Source of the DNA: Bacillus sp. CGMCC 1.16541
GTDB taxonomy: Bacteria; Bacillota; Bacilli; Bacillales; Bacillaceae_H
Length of the DNA: 64,000 bases
Reading direction: 5' to 3'
Assembly (NCBI RefSeq): GCF_003184905.1
Contig: NZ_KZ821207.1
Span: 132,894 to 196,893 of the forward strand
Position numbers and translations under genes: made by a program. The notes below the pieces were generated by a model, which had not been told where the DNA came from, did not search any database, and saw only the letters and a list, made by a program, of their open reading frames with translations. Within the stretch, counting starts at the first letter, position 1. Every line of letters starts with the position of its first letter. Positions 7,082 to 17,010 of the stretch are shown piece after piece.

Positions 7082-7623
7082 TTTTCAGTTTGTTTTTATT
7101 CACTCTCTTGTGGATGGCTGTTACTAATGTATCTGTTTATAGTTTATTTTCAGCTAAACAGCAAACGTCAGCAACGGTTTCGGTAGGATCGAGTCCATAT
7201 TTCTCTTACATTCTCGGAAGCACAAATGTGAAACAGCCCAATGATTCATCTAAGAACATATCAACAGGGATAGACGAAACGTTGCGATTAGATAAAGGAA
7301 ATCTATCAAGCTTATTGGATTCCTACCGTCCTGTAGATGAAGCATTCACCATTACTAATAAAACCAACTCTGCGCGTACGTTGCAGTTGTCAGTCGAGAA
7401 TGTAACGAGACCGATGTTAGCGTTAGTCGGAACAAATTACATGGTAAGTGTTCCTTCTTCTATTACCATTCCAGCACAGACGACTCGACCTGTTACGGTG
7501 ACAACAAGCTTTTTGCCACTTTTAAGAATTGGTGGAACATATACAGGAAATATTGTCATACGTGACATAGAGCAAGGGATCACATTTCGAGTTCCGATTC
7601 GCGTATTTATTATTCTGCTATAA
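7009..7623 (+). CDS. Exported protein of the sipW locus, start uncertain
   Basis: Up to 204 residues from a TTG at 7009, a start with no ribosome binding site and lying wholly within sipW. The natural protein seems to begin near SKKKTRYVVFSLFLF, a basic patch and hydrophobic signal or anchor, but no start codon precedes it closely. A nine-adenine tract (7058-7066 region) lies exactly there: a -1 shift from the sipW frame would join both products. The mature part is beta-rich and ends in a hydrophobic VPIRVFIILL. I do not recognise the family. Its place beside sipW suggests a SipW substrate or a partner of the TasA-like protein. Confidence 0.65.
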   Translation: MADYSRCLFNYDVIYVSKKKTRYVVFSLFLFTLLWMAVTNVSVYSLFSAKQQTSATVSVGSSPYFSYILGSTNVKQPNDSSKNISTGIDETLRLDKGNLSSLLDSYRPVDEAFTITNKTNSARTLQLSVENVTRPMLALVGTNYMVSVPSSITIPAQTTRPVTVTTSFLPLLRIGGTYTGNIVIRDIEQGITFRVPIRVFIILL

Positions 7624-7625
7624 GT

Positions 7626-7655
7626 AAAAAAGTGGAGCAATTGCTCCACTTTTTT
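7626..7655. terminator. Bidirectional terminator between sipW locus and metH
   Basis: A perfect 30-base palindrome with the core GTGGAGCAATTGCTCCAC between six A and six T residues, serving both converging transcripts. Confidence 0.9.
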
Positions 7656-7658
7656 GAG

Positions 7659-10600
7659 TTATAAAACATTGAAATATTTTGCTTCTGGATGAGCGAATAC
7701 AAGAGCTGTAACCGAAGCTTCTGGCTCCATCATAAAGCCGTCTGTTAAGTGAATACCGATTTGCTCTGGCTCAATCAGACGGAATAACTTTTCTTGGTCT
7801 TCAAGATCCGGACAGGCGGGATAACCAAAAGAAAAACGTTGACCTTGGTATTTTGCAGAGAAACGCTCCGCCATCGTGAAATCTGGTGAATCAGGGAATC
7901 CCCACTGATCACGAATTTGTTGGTGAATGCGTTCTGCTAGCCCTTCTGCTAGTTCAAGAGCTAACGCTTGTAATGCGTGGCTTTTTAAGAAATCGCCGTT
8001 TTCTTTATACTGTTTTGCTTGATCTCGAATTCCTGTACCTGCTGTGACAGAAAAGAAGCAAACATAGTCCATTTCATTTGAACGAACAGGCTTTGCGTAG
8101 TCTGATAAGCAAAGGAATGGTGCTTTCTTTTGCCTTGGGAATGTAAAGCGTTCAATGACTGTTTGATGATCGTTTGGATCATAAATGAGCAAATCATCAC
8201 CATCTGACTGAGCAGGAAAGAATTGATAAATAGCAGCAGGTTGAATGGTGTTATTTTGTTGAGCTTCTATCAGCAATTCATCAACCGTTTCTTTTAACTG
8301 AACTGTTCGCACATCTTTTTCAGCTAAGAGTTTGTTCACTTTTCCTTTGATGCCAAGGTGATGACCTAATAACATTTGCCAGTTAATGTACGGAATAACT
8401 TGAGATAAACTGTATTGTTTAACAACGTGACGCTTTGTATCTGCTGGTACTAAGACTGGAACATCTGTTGAAACATCGGAACGTTCTAAAACGGCAACTA
8501 CTGTTTTAGCTGGTTCTTGACGCGTTTCTTCACGAACAGCCTTTTCAGCTTGCAGTCCTCTTAACTGCTCGATAAATTGTGCGCGTTCACCTTTGTTTTG
8601 CAGTTTGTTTGCTAGCGCTAATCCATCCATTGCATCTTTTGCATACACGACAGCTCCGTTGTATTCAGGAGCAATACGGTGATCAGTAAAGCGTCTTGAT
8701 AGAGCGGCTCCTCCAACTAAAATGGGAACAGAAATATTAGCTTGCGTTAAATCCTGAGCCGTTAACACCATTTGTTGAGCTGATTTTACAAGTAAGCCAG
8801 ATAAACCAACAATATCGGGTTTTTCTTTTTGGATAGCTTCAATTAGCTGTTGAGGCGTCACTTTAATACCCAAATCAACCACTTTAAAGCCGTTGTTGCT
8901 TAGGATAATATCAACTAAGTTCTTTCCGATGTCATGAACGTCACCTTTCACAGTGGCTAAAACGACTTTCCCTTTTCCGTTATCTTCTTCACCTTTTTCC
9001 ATATGCGGCTCTAAAAAAGCAACAGATGCTTTCATCACTTCTGCACTTTGAAGAACTTCTGCTACAATTAACTGATTATCGTTAAAGAGACGACCAACTT
9101 CTGTCATGCCATCCATTAACGGTCCATTGATAATAGCTAACGGATCACTATATTGATTTAATGCTTGTTCTAAATCAGGAATTAATCCTTCTTTCGTTCC
9201 TTCCACTACATAAAGAGCCAGTCGCTCTTCTAATGATAAGTTTAGGTTTTCAACTTTGGATTCTTTTTTCTTTTCACGATAAAAATTTGTGAATGTACTT
9301 AACGTTTCATCATTCGTATGAAACAGAAGTTGGTCAGCTAACTGAATTTCTGCTTCTGGAATGGAAGCATAGCGTTCTAATTTTTCTGTGTTTACAATGG
9401 CATAGTCAAGACCCGCTTGTGTACAGTGATACAAATACACGGCGTTTAGAACTTCACGGCCGACAGGGGGAAGTCCAAATGAAACGTTACTAATACCAAG
9501 CATGGTTAGACATTGTGGCAGTTCTTTTTTTATTAATTCAATCCCTTTAATGGTTTGTTCCGCAGATCCAATATATTGCTCATCGCCTGTTCCAACAGGG
9601 AACACAAGTGGATCGAAAATAATATCAGTTGGATTGAGCCCGTGTTTTGTGACTAACAAATCATAAGAGCGCTTCGCAATTTCGACTTTGCGCTCAGCAG
9701 TCACGGCCATTCCTTCTTCATCAATGGTTCCGACGACAATAGCTGCTCCATATTTTTTAATTAATGGCACAATGGCATCAAAACGTTCTTCTCCGTCTTC
9801 TAAGTTAATGGAGTTAATGATCGCTTTTCCTTGGCAGTATGTTAATGCTTTTTCAATCACTGCTTCATCTGTAGAATCAATAACAAGTGGTACTTTTACT
9901 TTTTTAACCACTTCTGAAATGAAGTTTTCCATGTCTTCTAATTCTTCGCGGTCCGGATCCGCTAAACAAATATCAATGACGTGAGCACCATTTTTTACTT
10001 GTGCACGAGCAACTTCGGATGCTTCCTCAAACTTTCCTTCTGCAATCAGTCGTTTAAACTTACGAGATCCAATTACATTGGTACGTTCCCCGACAAAAAG
10101 AGGGCGCATGGAGTCATCGTAAATGAGTGCTTCAATTCCTGATACTGCATGAGAGTGAGAAGGAATAGATAACGAACGCGGTTGCACGTCTTTTACAGCT
10201 TCAGCTAGAGCTGCAATGTGAGCAGGAGTAGTTCCACAACAGCCCCCGACAATATTCAACCAACCTTTGTCTGCAAAGTTTTTAATTTTCATCGCTAATA
10301 GCTCTGGTGATTCATGATACAGACCATCTTCATCTGGTAAACCAGCGTTCGGATAACAACTTACAGCTGTTGTAGCTAAGTTTGATAGTGAACGAATATG
10401 ATCAGTCATAAATTCTGGGCCTGTTGCGCAATTTAATCCAACAGATAAAGGTTTCATATGTTCAAGTGATAAATAAAAGGACTCAATATCTTGACCAGCA
10501 AGTGTTGTACCCATTGGCTCAATCGTACCTGAAATCATAATTGGCATTTCTTTGCCAGTCGTGGAAAAGGCGTTTGAAATACCTAAAAAGGCAGCTTTCA

Positions 10601-11105
10601 CGTTCAGCATATCTTGACATGTCTCAACGAGTAGTAAGTCTACACCACCATCTATTAAACCTCTTGTTTGTTCTTCATAAGATGTGATTAGTTCTTGGAA
10701 ACTGATTCCGCCTGTTACAGAAAGTGTCTTAGTTGTCGGTCCAATGGAACCTGCAACAAAACGTGGCCATTGAGGTGTTGAAAACCTTTCACAAGCTTTC
10801 TTGGCTAGTTTTGCAGATTCGACGTTGATTTCATACGCTAAGTAACCTAATTCATATTCATCGAGTACAGTGGAGGTTGCACCAAACGTATTGGTCTCAA
10901 TAATATCTGCACCTGCTTGTAAGTATGCTTCATGAATAGACTGAATGACGTTAGGAGCAGTTAACGAGAGGTATTCGTTACACCCTTCGTATTCTTCACC
11001 ACCAAAGTCAGATGCAGTAAGGTTGGCATCTTGAATCATTGTTCCCATTGCACCATCGATGACAAGGATTTTATGTTGAAGTTGCTGTTGAATGCTTGTG
11101 CTCAT
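7659..11105 (-). CDS. metH: Cobalamin-dependent methionine synthase
   Basis: A 1148-residue cytosolic enzyme that transfers the methyl group of 5-methyl-tetrahydrofolate to homocysteine through methylcobalamin. Domains in order: homocysteine binding (about 1-310, zinc-binding GGCCGT near residue 288), pterin binding (about 330-620), cobalamin cap and binding (about 640-830, with DVHDIGKN carrying the cobalt-ligand histidine near 722), and the AdoMet reactivation domain (about 860-1148, with FGYPACPDL). Length is that of the full family. The ATG directly follows the yitJ stop codon, with AGGAAG in the end of yitJ, so the two are translated from one SAM-riboswitch-controlled message. Confidence 0.97.
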   Translation of the reverse strand: MSTSIQQQLQHKILVIDGAMGTMIQDANLTASDFGGEEYEGCNEYLSLTAPNVIQSIHEAYLQAGADIIETNTFGATSTVLDEYELGYLAYEINVESAKLAKKACERFSTPQWPRFVAGSIGPTTKTLSVTGGISFQELITSYEEQTRGLIDGGVDLLLVETCQDMLNVKAAFLGISNAFSTTGKEMPIMISGTIEPMGTTLAGQDIESFYLSLEHMKPLSVGLNCATGPEFMTDHIRSLSNLATTAVSCYPNAGLPDEDGLYHESPELLAMKIKNFADKGWLNIVGGCCGTTPAHIAALAEAVKDVQPRSLSIPSHSHAVSGIEALIYDDSMRPLFVGERTNVIGSRKFKRLIAEGKFEEASEVARAQVKNGAHVIDICLADPDREELEDMENFISEVVKKVKVPLVIDSTDEAVIEKALTYCQGKAIINSINLEDGEERFDAIVPLIKKYGAAIVVGTIDEEGMAVTAERKVEIAKRSYDLLVTKHGLNPTDIIFDPLVFPVGTGDEQYIGSAEQTIKGIELIKKELPQCLTMLGISNVSFGLPPVGREVLNAVYLYHCTQAGLDYAIVNTEKLERYASIPEAEIQLADQLLFHTNDETLSTFTNFYREKKKESKVENLNLSLEERLALYVVEGTKEGLIPDLEQALNQYSDPLAIINGPLMDGMTEVGRLFNDNQLIVAEVLQSAEVMKASVAFLEPHMEKGEEDNGKGKVVLATVKGDVHDIGKNLVDIILSNNGFKVVDLGIKVTPQQLIEAIQKEKPDIVGLSGLLVKSAQQMVLTAQDLTQANISVPILVGGAALSRRFTDHRIAPEYNGAVVYAKDAMDGLALANKLQNKGERAQFIEQLRGLQAEKAVREETRQEPAKTVVAVLERSDVSTDVPVLVPADTKRHVVKQYSLSQVIPYINWQMLLGHHLGIKGKVNKLLAEKDVRTVQLKETVDELLIEAQQNNTIQPAAIYQFFPAQSDGDDLLIYDPNDHQTVIERFTFPRQKKAPFLCLSDYAKPVRSNEMDYVCFFSVTAGTGIRDQAKQYKENGDFLKSHALQALALELAEGLAERIHQQIRDQWGFPDSPDFTMAERFSAKYQGQRFSFGYPACPDLEDQEKLFRLIEPEQIGIHLTDGFMMEPEASVTALVFAHPEAKYFNVL

Positions 11106-12944
11106 TTAAATCTTCCTTTCTGTTGTGACAAGTTGTTTTTCGTGAATGTATTGTGTTAATTCAACGGTCATTTCATAGCGCATAAAAGGCGTAATTAAAT
11201 AAATGCCATCAAACAACTCATAAGCTGTATCAATTAAATCTTTTGCAATGGCTAATCCTTCGATTTGACCTTGGATTCGGTCGTTTCCTGTAGCATCCAT
11301 TCTCGTTAGGATTTGATCTGATAATTTAATACCAGGTACTTCATGATGGATAAACCGGGCATTTCGTGAACCTGTTAACGGCATGATACCGATGTAAATA
11401 GGTGCGTCTAAATGTTTAGTTGCCTCATATACATCACGAATTTGCTTTTCGCAATAAAGTGGCTGCGTAATAAAGTAGTGAGCACCACAGGTGATTTTCT
11501 TCTCAAGGCGCTGTACGGCTTTATCTAAGTGCCTCACATTTGGGTTAAAAGCAGCTGCGATAGAAAAGTTTGTTTTCTGACCGAGTGGTTTTCCAGAATA
11601 GGAAAGCCCTTCGTTGAATTGAGAAATAAGACTGATTAAATCAAATGATGATAAATCATATACAGATGTTGCACCAGGAAAGTCCCCAACCTTTGATGGA
11701 TCACCTGTAATGGCTAACACTTGGTTCATTCCTAACGTATGAAGCCCCATTAAGTGGGATTGAAGTCCAATTAAGTTTCGATCACGACATGTAAGATGAA
11801 CGAGCGGTCGTGCTGTTGTATGTTGCTGCATTAATGTTGCCATCGCCAGGTTGCTTACCCGTGGTGAAGCGAGTGAGTTATCAGCAAGAGTAACAGCGTC
11901 TACACCCGCTTTTTCTAACGCTTTTGCTCCTTCTAAAAACTTCGTCACTCCTAGCTTTTTGGGTGGATCTAATTCAACAATGATTGATTTGCGTTGTTTG
12001 ACAATCTCATGTAAATGCGGTTGATGATCAATGGTTTGTTCTTCTACAATAATCCTAGGTCGCTCTTTTACCGCTTTTGTTGTAATGGGTTCTTTGTCTT
12101 TTAATGCATCTGCCATCGCTGAGATATGAGAAGGTGTCGTACCACAACAGCCACCGATCAGGCGTACACCTTGATTGCGAAAGGAGAGAGCACTTTCAGT
12201 AAAATAGTCACTATTTGTTTCATACACAAGTTTGCCATCGACATAAGACGGTAAGCTTGCGTTCGGATAAGCAGACAAGTGTGCATGCTTTGGTAATGGC
12301 ACTTCTTCAAGTGATTGAATCATATGGTAAGGTCCTAGTCGGCAGTTTAACCCAACGACATTCGCTCCTAACGTTTCAAGTTGAGAGAGAGCATCACCAA
12401 TATGGGTACCATCTTGCAAGACACCAATTTCATGAAGTGAGACGTGTGAAATAATCGGTTTATCTGTTTCTTTTCTAGCAATTTCTAAAACAGTCTTTAA
12501 CTCTTCAAAGTCGTAATATGTTTCAAGGAGAAGGCCATCCACGTCTTCGTGTAATAACCAAAAGAGTTGTTCGCGGAAGCTTCTTTTTATTTCCTCAATC
12601 GTTGTGGAACTTTTTTGAAAAGATCTTGTTCCTCCAATTGTTCCAACGACATACCCGTTATGACGTACGGCTTGTTTTGCAACCTTTACACCTGCAACGT
12701 TAATGTCTTTGACAGAGTCTTCTAACCCGTGTCGAGAAAGTTTTTGATAGTTAGCGGCATAGGTATTTGTTTGAATAACGTTTGCTCCAGCTTGTAAATA
12801 AGCTTGATGAATACCGAAAATTTCTTCGCTTTTCGTCAGGTTCAATTCTTCAAAACAACTATCAATACCATGTGTATATAAAAGTGTGCCCGTTGCACCA
12901 TCTCCAATTAAAATCTTTGATTGTAAATCTTCCAGTAGTCCCAC
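11106..12944 (-). CDS. yitJ: Bifunctional homocysteine S-methyltransferase / 5,10-methylene-THF reductase
   Basis: A 612-residue fusion. Residues 1 to about 300 form a homocysteine methyltransferase domain with the zinc motif [10 protein letters not shown] near residue 265; residues about 320-605 are a MetF-type methylenetetrahydrofolate reductase, which makes the methyl donor used by MetH. It is the first gene after the SAM riboswitch, and its stop codon abuts the metH start. Together the two genes supply and use methyl-tetrahydrofolate for methionine synthesis. The same fusion is known in Bacillus as YitJ. The role of its N-terminal domain beside a full MetH is unclear. Confidence 0.95.
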   Translation of the reverse strand: MGLLEDLQSKILIGDGATGTLLYTHGIDSCFEELNLTKSEEIFGIHQAYLQAGANVIQTNTYAANYQKLSRHGLEDSVKDINVAGVKVAKQAVRHNGYVVGTIGGTRSFQKSSTTIEEIKRSFREQLFWLLHEDVDGLLLETYYDFEELKTVLEIARKETDKPIISHVSLHEIGVLQDGTHIGDALSQLETLGANVVGLNCRLGPYHMIQSLEEVPLPKHAHLSAYPNASLPSYVDGKLVYETNSDYFTESALSFRNQGVRLIGGCCGTTPSHISAMADALKDKEPITTKAVKERPRIIVEEQTIDHQPHLHEIVKQRKSIIVELDPPKKLGVTKFLEGAKALEKAGVDAVTLADNSLASPRVSNLAMATLMQQHTTARPLVHLTCRDRNLIGLQSHLMGLHTLGMNQVLAITGDPSKVGDFPGATSVYDLSSFDLISLISQFNEGLSYSGKPLGQKTNFSIAAAFNPNVRHLDKAVQRLEKKITCGAHYFITQPLYCEKQIRDVYEATKHLDAPIYIGIMPLTGSRNARFIHHEVPGIKLSDQILTRMDATGNDRIQGQIEGLAIAKDLIDTAYELFDGIYLITPFMRYEMTVELTQYIHEKQLVTTERKI

Positions 12945-12976
12945 TGAAAAAGCCTCCTTTAGCGTTAGATAAAATA

Positions 12977-13124
12977 AAAAGCCTTCTATAGAAGAAGGCT
13001 TGAATGCATGCTCTCTCCTTATCTTTCAAGCAATAAATCATTGCTTAGCTGGATTTAGCACCATGTCTCTACGACTGGTTGCTGAGGTTTCAAAGGGCCA
13101 GTCCCTCCACCTCTCTGGATAAGA
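12977..13124 (-). promoter_or_regulatory. SAM-I (S-box) riboswitch with terminator
   Basis: Read on the minus strand, the leader holds the S-box core: the P1 strand CTTATCC, then AGAGGTGGAGGGACTGG, GAAACCTCAGCAACC, CATGGTGC and the closing GATAAGGAGAGA. The aptamer covers about 13018-13123. An intrinsic terminator (AAGCCTTCT/AGAAGGCTT, 12979-13001, then T residues) follows. Binding of S-adenosylmethionine should therefore switch off yitJ-metH. Confidence 0.96.
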
Positions 13125-13131
13125 TTGTTTG

Positions 13132-13137
13132 ATTATA
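13132..13137 (-). promoter_or_regulatory. -10 element of the yitJ-metH promoter
   Basis: A perfect TATAAT on the minus strand lies just upstream of the S-box aptamer. No good -35 is found at 16-18 bp spacing (TTTCGT is the best), so the promoter is only partly supported. Confidence 0.5.
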
Positions 13138-13380
13138 AACTTATGTACGTCAGTACGAAAAAGAATATGTACGTTCTAATTTATCTGATTTTTAACAATT
13201 ATACAATAGATTCATTGGAATTTTTAAAATTTTGTATTCTTTTCATAGGTAGATTGATCGAATGGTGTGATAAAAGTAATTTTTTTGTAAATTTCAACAA
13301 AAACTTTATCTTTTTGTCGAATTTTCCATTAAAATAGATGTTGGTTACGATATTTCATTTACATATAGGGGGAGTTTTAA

Positions 13381-15909
13381 GTGAAAAAGTTTAAGAAAAG
13401 AACACTCGCTGGTGCAGCGCTTGCATTAGGATTAATTGTTCCACAAGTAGCACCGACAGTTTCGTATGCAGACTTTAATGAGGACATTGTAAAGTTGCGA
13501 ATTCTTGGCACAACGGATATTCATACAAACCTTGTAAACTATGACTACTATCAAGATAAGACGGTTCAAAACTTTGGCTTATCTAAAACAGCGTCACTTA
13601 TTAAGCAAGCTCGTGAAGAACAACCGAACACATTACTTGTAGACAACGGTGATATTATTCAAGGAAATCCGCTTGGTGATTATACAGCGCGAGTAGCACC
13701 GTTAAAAGAGGGGGAAGTTCACCCTGTTTTTGATGTGATGAATTTATTGAAGTATGATGCTGCTACACCAGGAAACCACGAATTTAACTATGGACTTGAC
13801 TTCCTTGAACAGAGTTCAAAAGATGCACAATTCCCGTATGTAAATGCTAATGTGTATCATGATGATAAAGATAATGATCCAACAAACGATAAATTTTATT
13901 TTTCTCCATATCAGATGTTAGAGCGTACAGTAACGGATGAAGACGGAGAGAAGCACACAATTAAAGTAGGTGTAACTGGATTTGTCCCACCTCAAATCTT
14001 AAGCTGGGATAGCTCTCACTTACAAGGTGAAGTAGTTGTAAAAGACATCGTCGAATCAGCAAAAGCAATTGTTCCAAAGATGAAAGAAGAAGGAGCAGAT
14101 GTCATTGTTGTTCTTTCTCACTCAGGAATTGATTATTCTGGTTATAAAGAAGGTATGGAAAACGCAGCGTACTATCTAACAGAAGTGGAAGGAATTGATG
14201 CAGTTGTTACGGGGCATCAACACAACAAGTTCCCAGCAATCAACGGAGCAAAACAAGATTTTCCAGATAGCGAAGAAAAGAAAATCGATAACGCAACAGG
14301 AACAATTAATGGTGTACCTGTTACGATGCCAGGATCTTGGGGCGATCATTTAGGTCAAATTGACTTAACGATTGAAAAAACAGATGGGAAGTGGGCAGTC
14401 AAGCAGTCTGCAGCAACGATTAAACCAATTGTTGGGACAGATGGAAAGCCGACAGTGGAGTCAGATAAAGAGATTGAAGCAGCAGTGAAAGAACGCCATG
14501 AAGGAACGATCAAATATGTGAACGGACCTGTTGGAACGACAACAGCACCAATTAACAGTTACTTTGCGTTAGTGCAGGATGATCCATCTGTTCAAATTGT
14601 CAATCAAGCTCAAAAATGGTATGTAGAAAAGTCATTAAAAGGAACACAGTATGAGAACTTACCAATCCTTTCTTCAGCTGCACCATTTAAAGCAGGTGGG
14701 CGTAATGGAGCGGATTACTATACAGATATCCCAGCTGGAACCATTGCAATTAAGAACGTAGCCGATTTGTATTTATATCCGAATACGGTATATGCGTTAA
14801 AATTAACAGGGAAAGAAATCAAAGAGTGGTTAGAATGGTCAGCAGGTCAATTTAATCAAATCGATCCAAAGAAAACAGAAGAACAATCACTTGTAAATGG
14901 AAACTTCCCAACGTACAATTTTGATATCATTGATGGAATTACTTATGAGATTGATGTAACGGAACCAGCAAAATATGATCGCAACGCAGCGATTGTTGAT
15001 GAAAAAGCAAATCGTGTCAAAAATATTCAATTCGAAGGAAAAGCGTTAAAAGATGATCAAGAATTTGTAGTTGTGACGAATAATTATCGTGCAGGGACAA
15101 GTAACCTTGTGAATCCGAAAGGGAAAAATACAATTTTAGCCGCTCCAGATGAAAACCGCCAAGTGATTATTGATTATATTACGGAAACAAAAACAATCAA
15201 TCCAGCGGCTGATCAAAACTGGAAGTTAACACCAATCAAAGGTGATGTGAAGGTAACATTTGAATCATCACCAAAAGCACAAAACTACTTAGCAAGTAAT
15301 AAGCATATTCAATATCAAGAAACCTTATCAACAGGTTTTGCCAAATACACAGTGGACTTATCACCAAAGCAAGTGGAGAAAAAGCCATTTAAAGACGTAC
15401 CAACAGCTCACTGGGCGTTTGATTACATCACCGCTTTACAAGAAGCTGGCATTATTAAAGGACAGACAGAAGAATTATTTAATCCACAAGGAAACATTAC
15501 GCGAGGTCAATTTGCTTCAATGCTTGTTCGTTCATTGAATATAAAAGCAGAGGGTACATCGAAGTTTAAAGATGTTCCAGCTTACTTACAAGCTGATGTA
15601 GCAGCAGCACAAGAAGCGGGAATTACAACAGGAAGAACGAATGATACGTTTGCACCGTTCGCATCGATTACTCGTGAACAAATGGCTGCGATGATTATGC
15701 GTGCATATGAGTACAAAACAGGTAGTGAATACAAAACAAAACAACCAGCACCTTATCAAGATCAAGAAAGCGTTCAAGGTTGGGCGAAAGATTATGTAAA
15801 TGCAGCGTATGAACTAAAGTTTATGACAGGACAAGGCTCGGCATTTAATCCAAAAAGTAAATCAAACCGTGCTCAAGCGTCAAAAGTCGTGTATTACTTA
15901 AATAAATAA
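13381..15909 (+). CDS. S-layer-anchored 2',3'-cyclic phosphodiesterase / 3'-nucleotidase
   Basis: An 842-residue exported enzyme that releases phosphate from extracellular nucleotides. It has a signal peptide (KKFKKR, hydrophobic core, VSYA near residue 30), a calcineurin-like metallophosphatase domain with GTTDIHTNL, NGDIIQGNP, GNHEFNYG, LSHSG and GHQHNKF, a 5'-nucleotidase C-terminal domain (about 380-600), and three SLH repeats (about 664-842) that would bind pyruvylated cell-wall polymer. The third SLH repeat lacks the usual TRAE-type motif. The GTG start follows an AGGGGGAG site. It is monocistronic, with a terminator after it. Confidence 0.92.
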   Translation: MKKFKKRTLAGAALALGLIVPQVAPTVSYADFNEDIVKLRILGTTDIHTNLVNYDYYQDKTVQNFGLSKTASLIKQAREEQPNTLLVDNGDIIQGNPLGDYTARVAPLKEGEVHPVFDVMNLLKYDAATPGNHEFNYGLDFLEQSSKDAQFPYVNANVYHDDKDNDPTNDKFYFSPYQMLERTVTDEDGEKHTIKVGVTGFVPPQILSWDSSHLQGEVVVKDIVESAKAIVPKMKEEGADVIVVLSHSGIDYSGYKEGMENAAYYLTEVEGIDAVVTGHQHNKFPAINGAKQDFPDSEEKKIDNATGTINGVPVTMPGSWGDHLGQIDLTIEKTDGKWAVKQSAATIKPIVGTDGKPTVESDKEIEAAVKERHEGTIKYVNGPVGTTTAPINSYFALVQDDPSVQIVNQAQKWYVEKSLKGTQYENLPILSSAAPFKAGGRNGADYYTDIPAGTIAIKNVADLYLYPNTVYALKLTGKEIKEWLEWSAGQFNQIDPKKTEEQSLVNGNFPTYNFDIIDGITYEIDVTEPAKYDRNAAIVDEKANRVKNIQFEGKALKDDQEFVVVTNNYRAGTSNLVNPKGKNTILAAPDENRQVIIDYITETKTINPAADQNWKLTPIKGDVKVTFESSPKAQNYLASNKHIQYQETLSTGFAKYTVDLSPKQVEKKPFKDVPTAHWAFDYITALQEAGIIKGQTEELFNPQGNITRGQFASMLVRSLNIKAEGTSKFKDVPAYLQADVAAAQEAGITTGRTNDTFAPFASITREQMAAMIMRAYEYKTGSEYKTKQPAPYQDQESVQGWAKDYVNAAYELKFMTGQGSAFNPKSKSNRAQASKVVYYLNK

Positions 15910-15916
15910 AGAAATA

Positions 15917-15961
15917 AAAAGAGCGTTCCCTTCGTGATAAGCGAGGGGAACGCTCTTTTTT
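15917..15961. terminator. Bidirectional terminator after nucleotidase
   Basis: Fourteen-base stem 15917-15930 with 15946-15959 (AAAAGAGCGTTCCC and its complement), A-rich before and T-rich after; ends the nucleotidase and the converging aldo/keto reductase gene. Confidence 0.88.
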
Positions 15962-15966
15962 GAAAT

Positions 15967-16869
15967 TTAATCGACAGGACGGCCTTTTGAACTTTCTAGA
16001 ACTTGGAACCATTGCATACGATCCATCTTTAAATTCATTGCATCAACTGCAGCTTGAACACGTTCAATCTTACCTGAACCAACAATCGGCATAATGTTTG
16101 CTGGATGAGCAAGTAACCAAGCGTATGCAACTTGATCAAGTGAAGTTGCACCAATTTCAGCACCAATTTCTTCAAGCTTTGAACGAACACGTACAGAACG
16201 TTCATCATCAGCTGTAAAAATCTTTCCTCCACCTAATGGAGACCAAGCCATTGGTGCAATCTTATGTTGTTGACACTGTTCGATGGTACCTTGATCAAAA
16301 TGGTCTAAGTAAGTAGGGGAAATCTCAATTTGATTTGTCACAAGTGAGAACGGTAAGTATGACTGCAACATGTCAAATTGTGATCGTTTAAAGTTTGACA
16401 CACCAAAGTGACGAACTTTTCCTTCTTCTTTTAACTGAATAAATGCTTCTGCCACTTCTTCTGGGTTCATGAATGGGTCTGGGCGATGAATGAGAAGAAC
16501 GTCTACATAATCTGTTTGTAAGTTACGCAGAGATTGTTCCGTGCTTTTTACAATATGTTCTTTGCTTGTGTCATAAAAGTTGATTTTACGTTCAGGGAAT
16601 TTACTGGATTTAAGTTTAATCCCTGTCTTTGTCACAATCTGCATGGACTCTCGTAACGAAGGTTTTAAAGCTAATGCTTCTCCAAAACGCTCTTCGCATG
16701 TGTAATCTCCGTAAATATCAGCGTGATCAAATGTTGTAATGCCAAGGTCTAAACATTGTTCTGTTAATGCAAGCGTTTGCTCTTTTGTTAACTTCCAATC
16801 AGATAAGCGCCATAATCCATGTATAATACGTGAAAACTGTAAATCGTCTGTTAAATTAACCGTTTGCAT
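15967..16869 (-). CDS. Aldo/keto reductase, YcsN/YdhF type
   Basis: A 300-residue NADPH-dependent oxidoreductase. The N-terminal IIHGLWRLSDW and the catalytic segment FDHADIYGDY place it in the YdhF/YcsN branch of the aldo/keto reductases; VLLIHRPDPFM and HFGVSNFK are further family blocks. The preferred ATG at 16869 has GAGGTG six bases upstream; the open frame extends 35 residues more but without a ribosome site. The physiological substrate is unknown in the family. The gene has no operon partner. Confidence 0.9.
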   Translation of the reverse strand: MQTVNLTDDLQFSRIIHGLWRLSDWKLTKEQTLALTEQCLDLGITTFDHADIYGDYTCEERFGEALALKPSLRESMQIVTKTGIKLKSSKFPERKINFYDTSKEHIVKSTEQSLRNLQTDYVDVLLIHRPDPFMNPEEVAEAFIQLKEEGKVRHFGVSNFKRSQFDMLQSYLPFSLVTNQIEISPTYLDHFDQGTIEQCQQHKIAPMAWSPLGGGKIFTADDERSVRVRSKLEEIGAEIGATSLDQVAYAWLLAHPANIMPIVGSGKIERVQAAVDAMNLKMDRMQWFQVLESSKGRPVD

Positions 16870-17010
16870 ATCGGTCACCTCGTATGTAAGTTTTTCTCGC
16901 TTATTATAGCAAAGTAAAGGGCAGTCGGCGAATGTTAAGGAAGAAAAGGCTCGTCTTTTTTTGAAGACAACCACATATAGTGTACTATCGCGCTAGAAAA
17001 GGGTGGTTAC

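Noticed and set aside
9688-9984. 98-codon frame opposite metH
   Set aside because: Antisense shadow inside a certain gene.
13125-13337. 70-codon frame upstream of the nucleotidase
   Set aside because: AT-rich intergenic sequence, no ribosome site; it overlaps the S-box promoter region.
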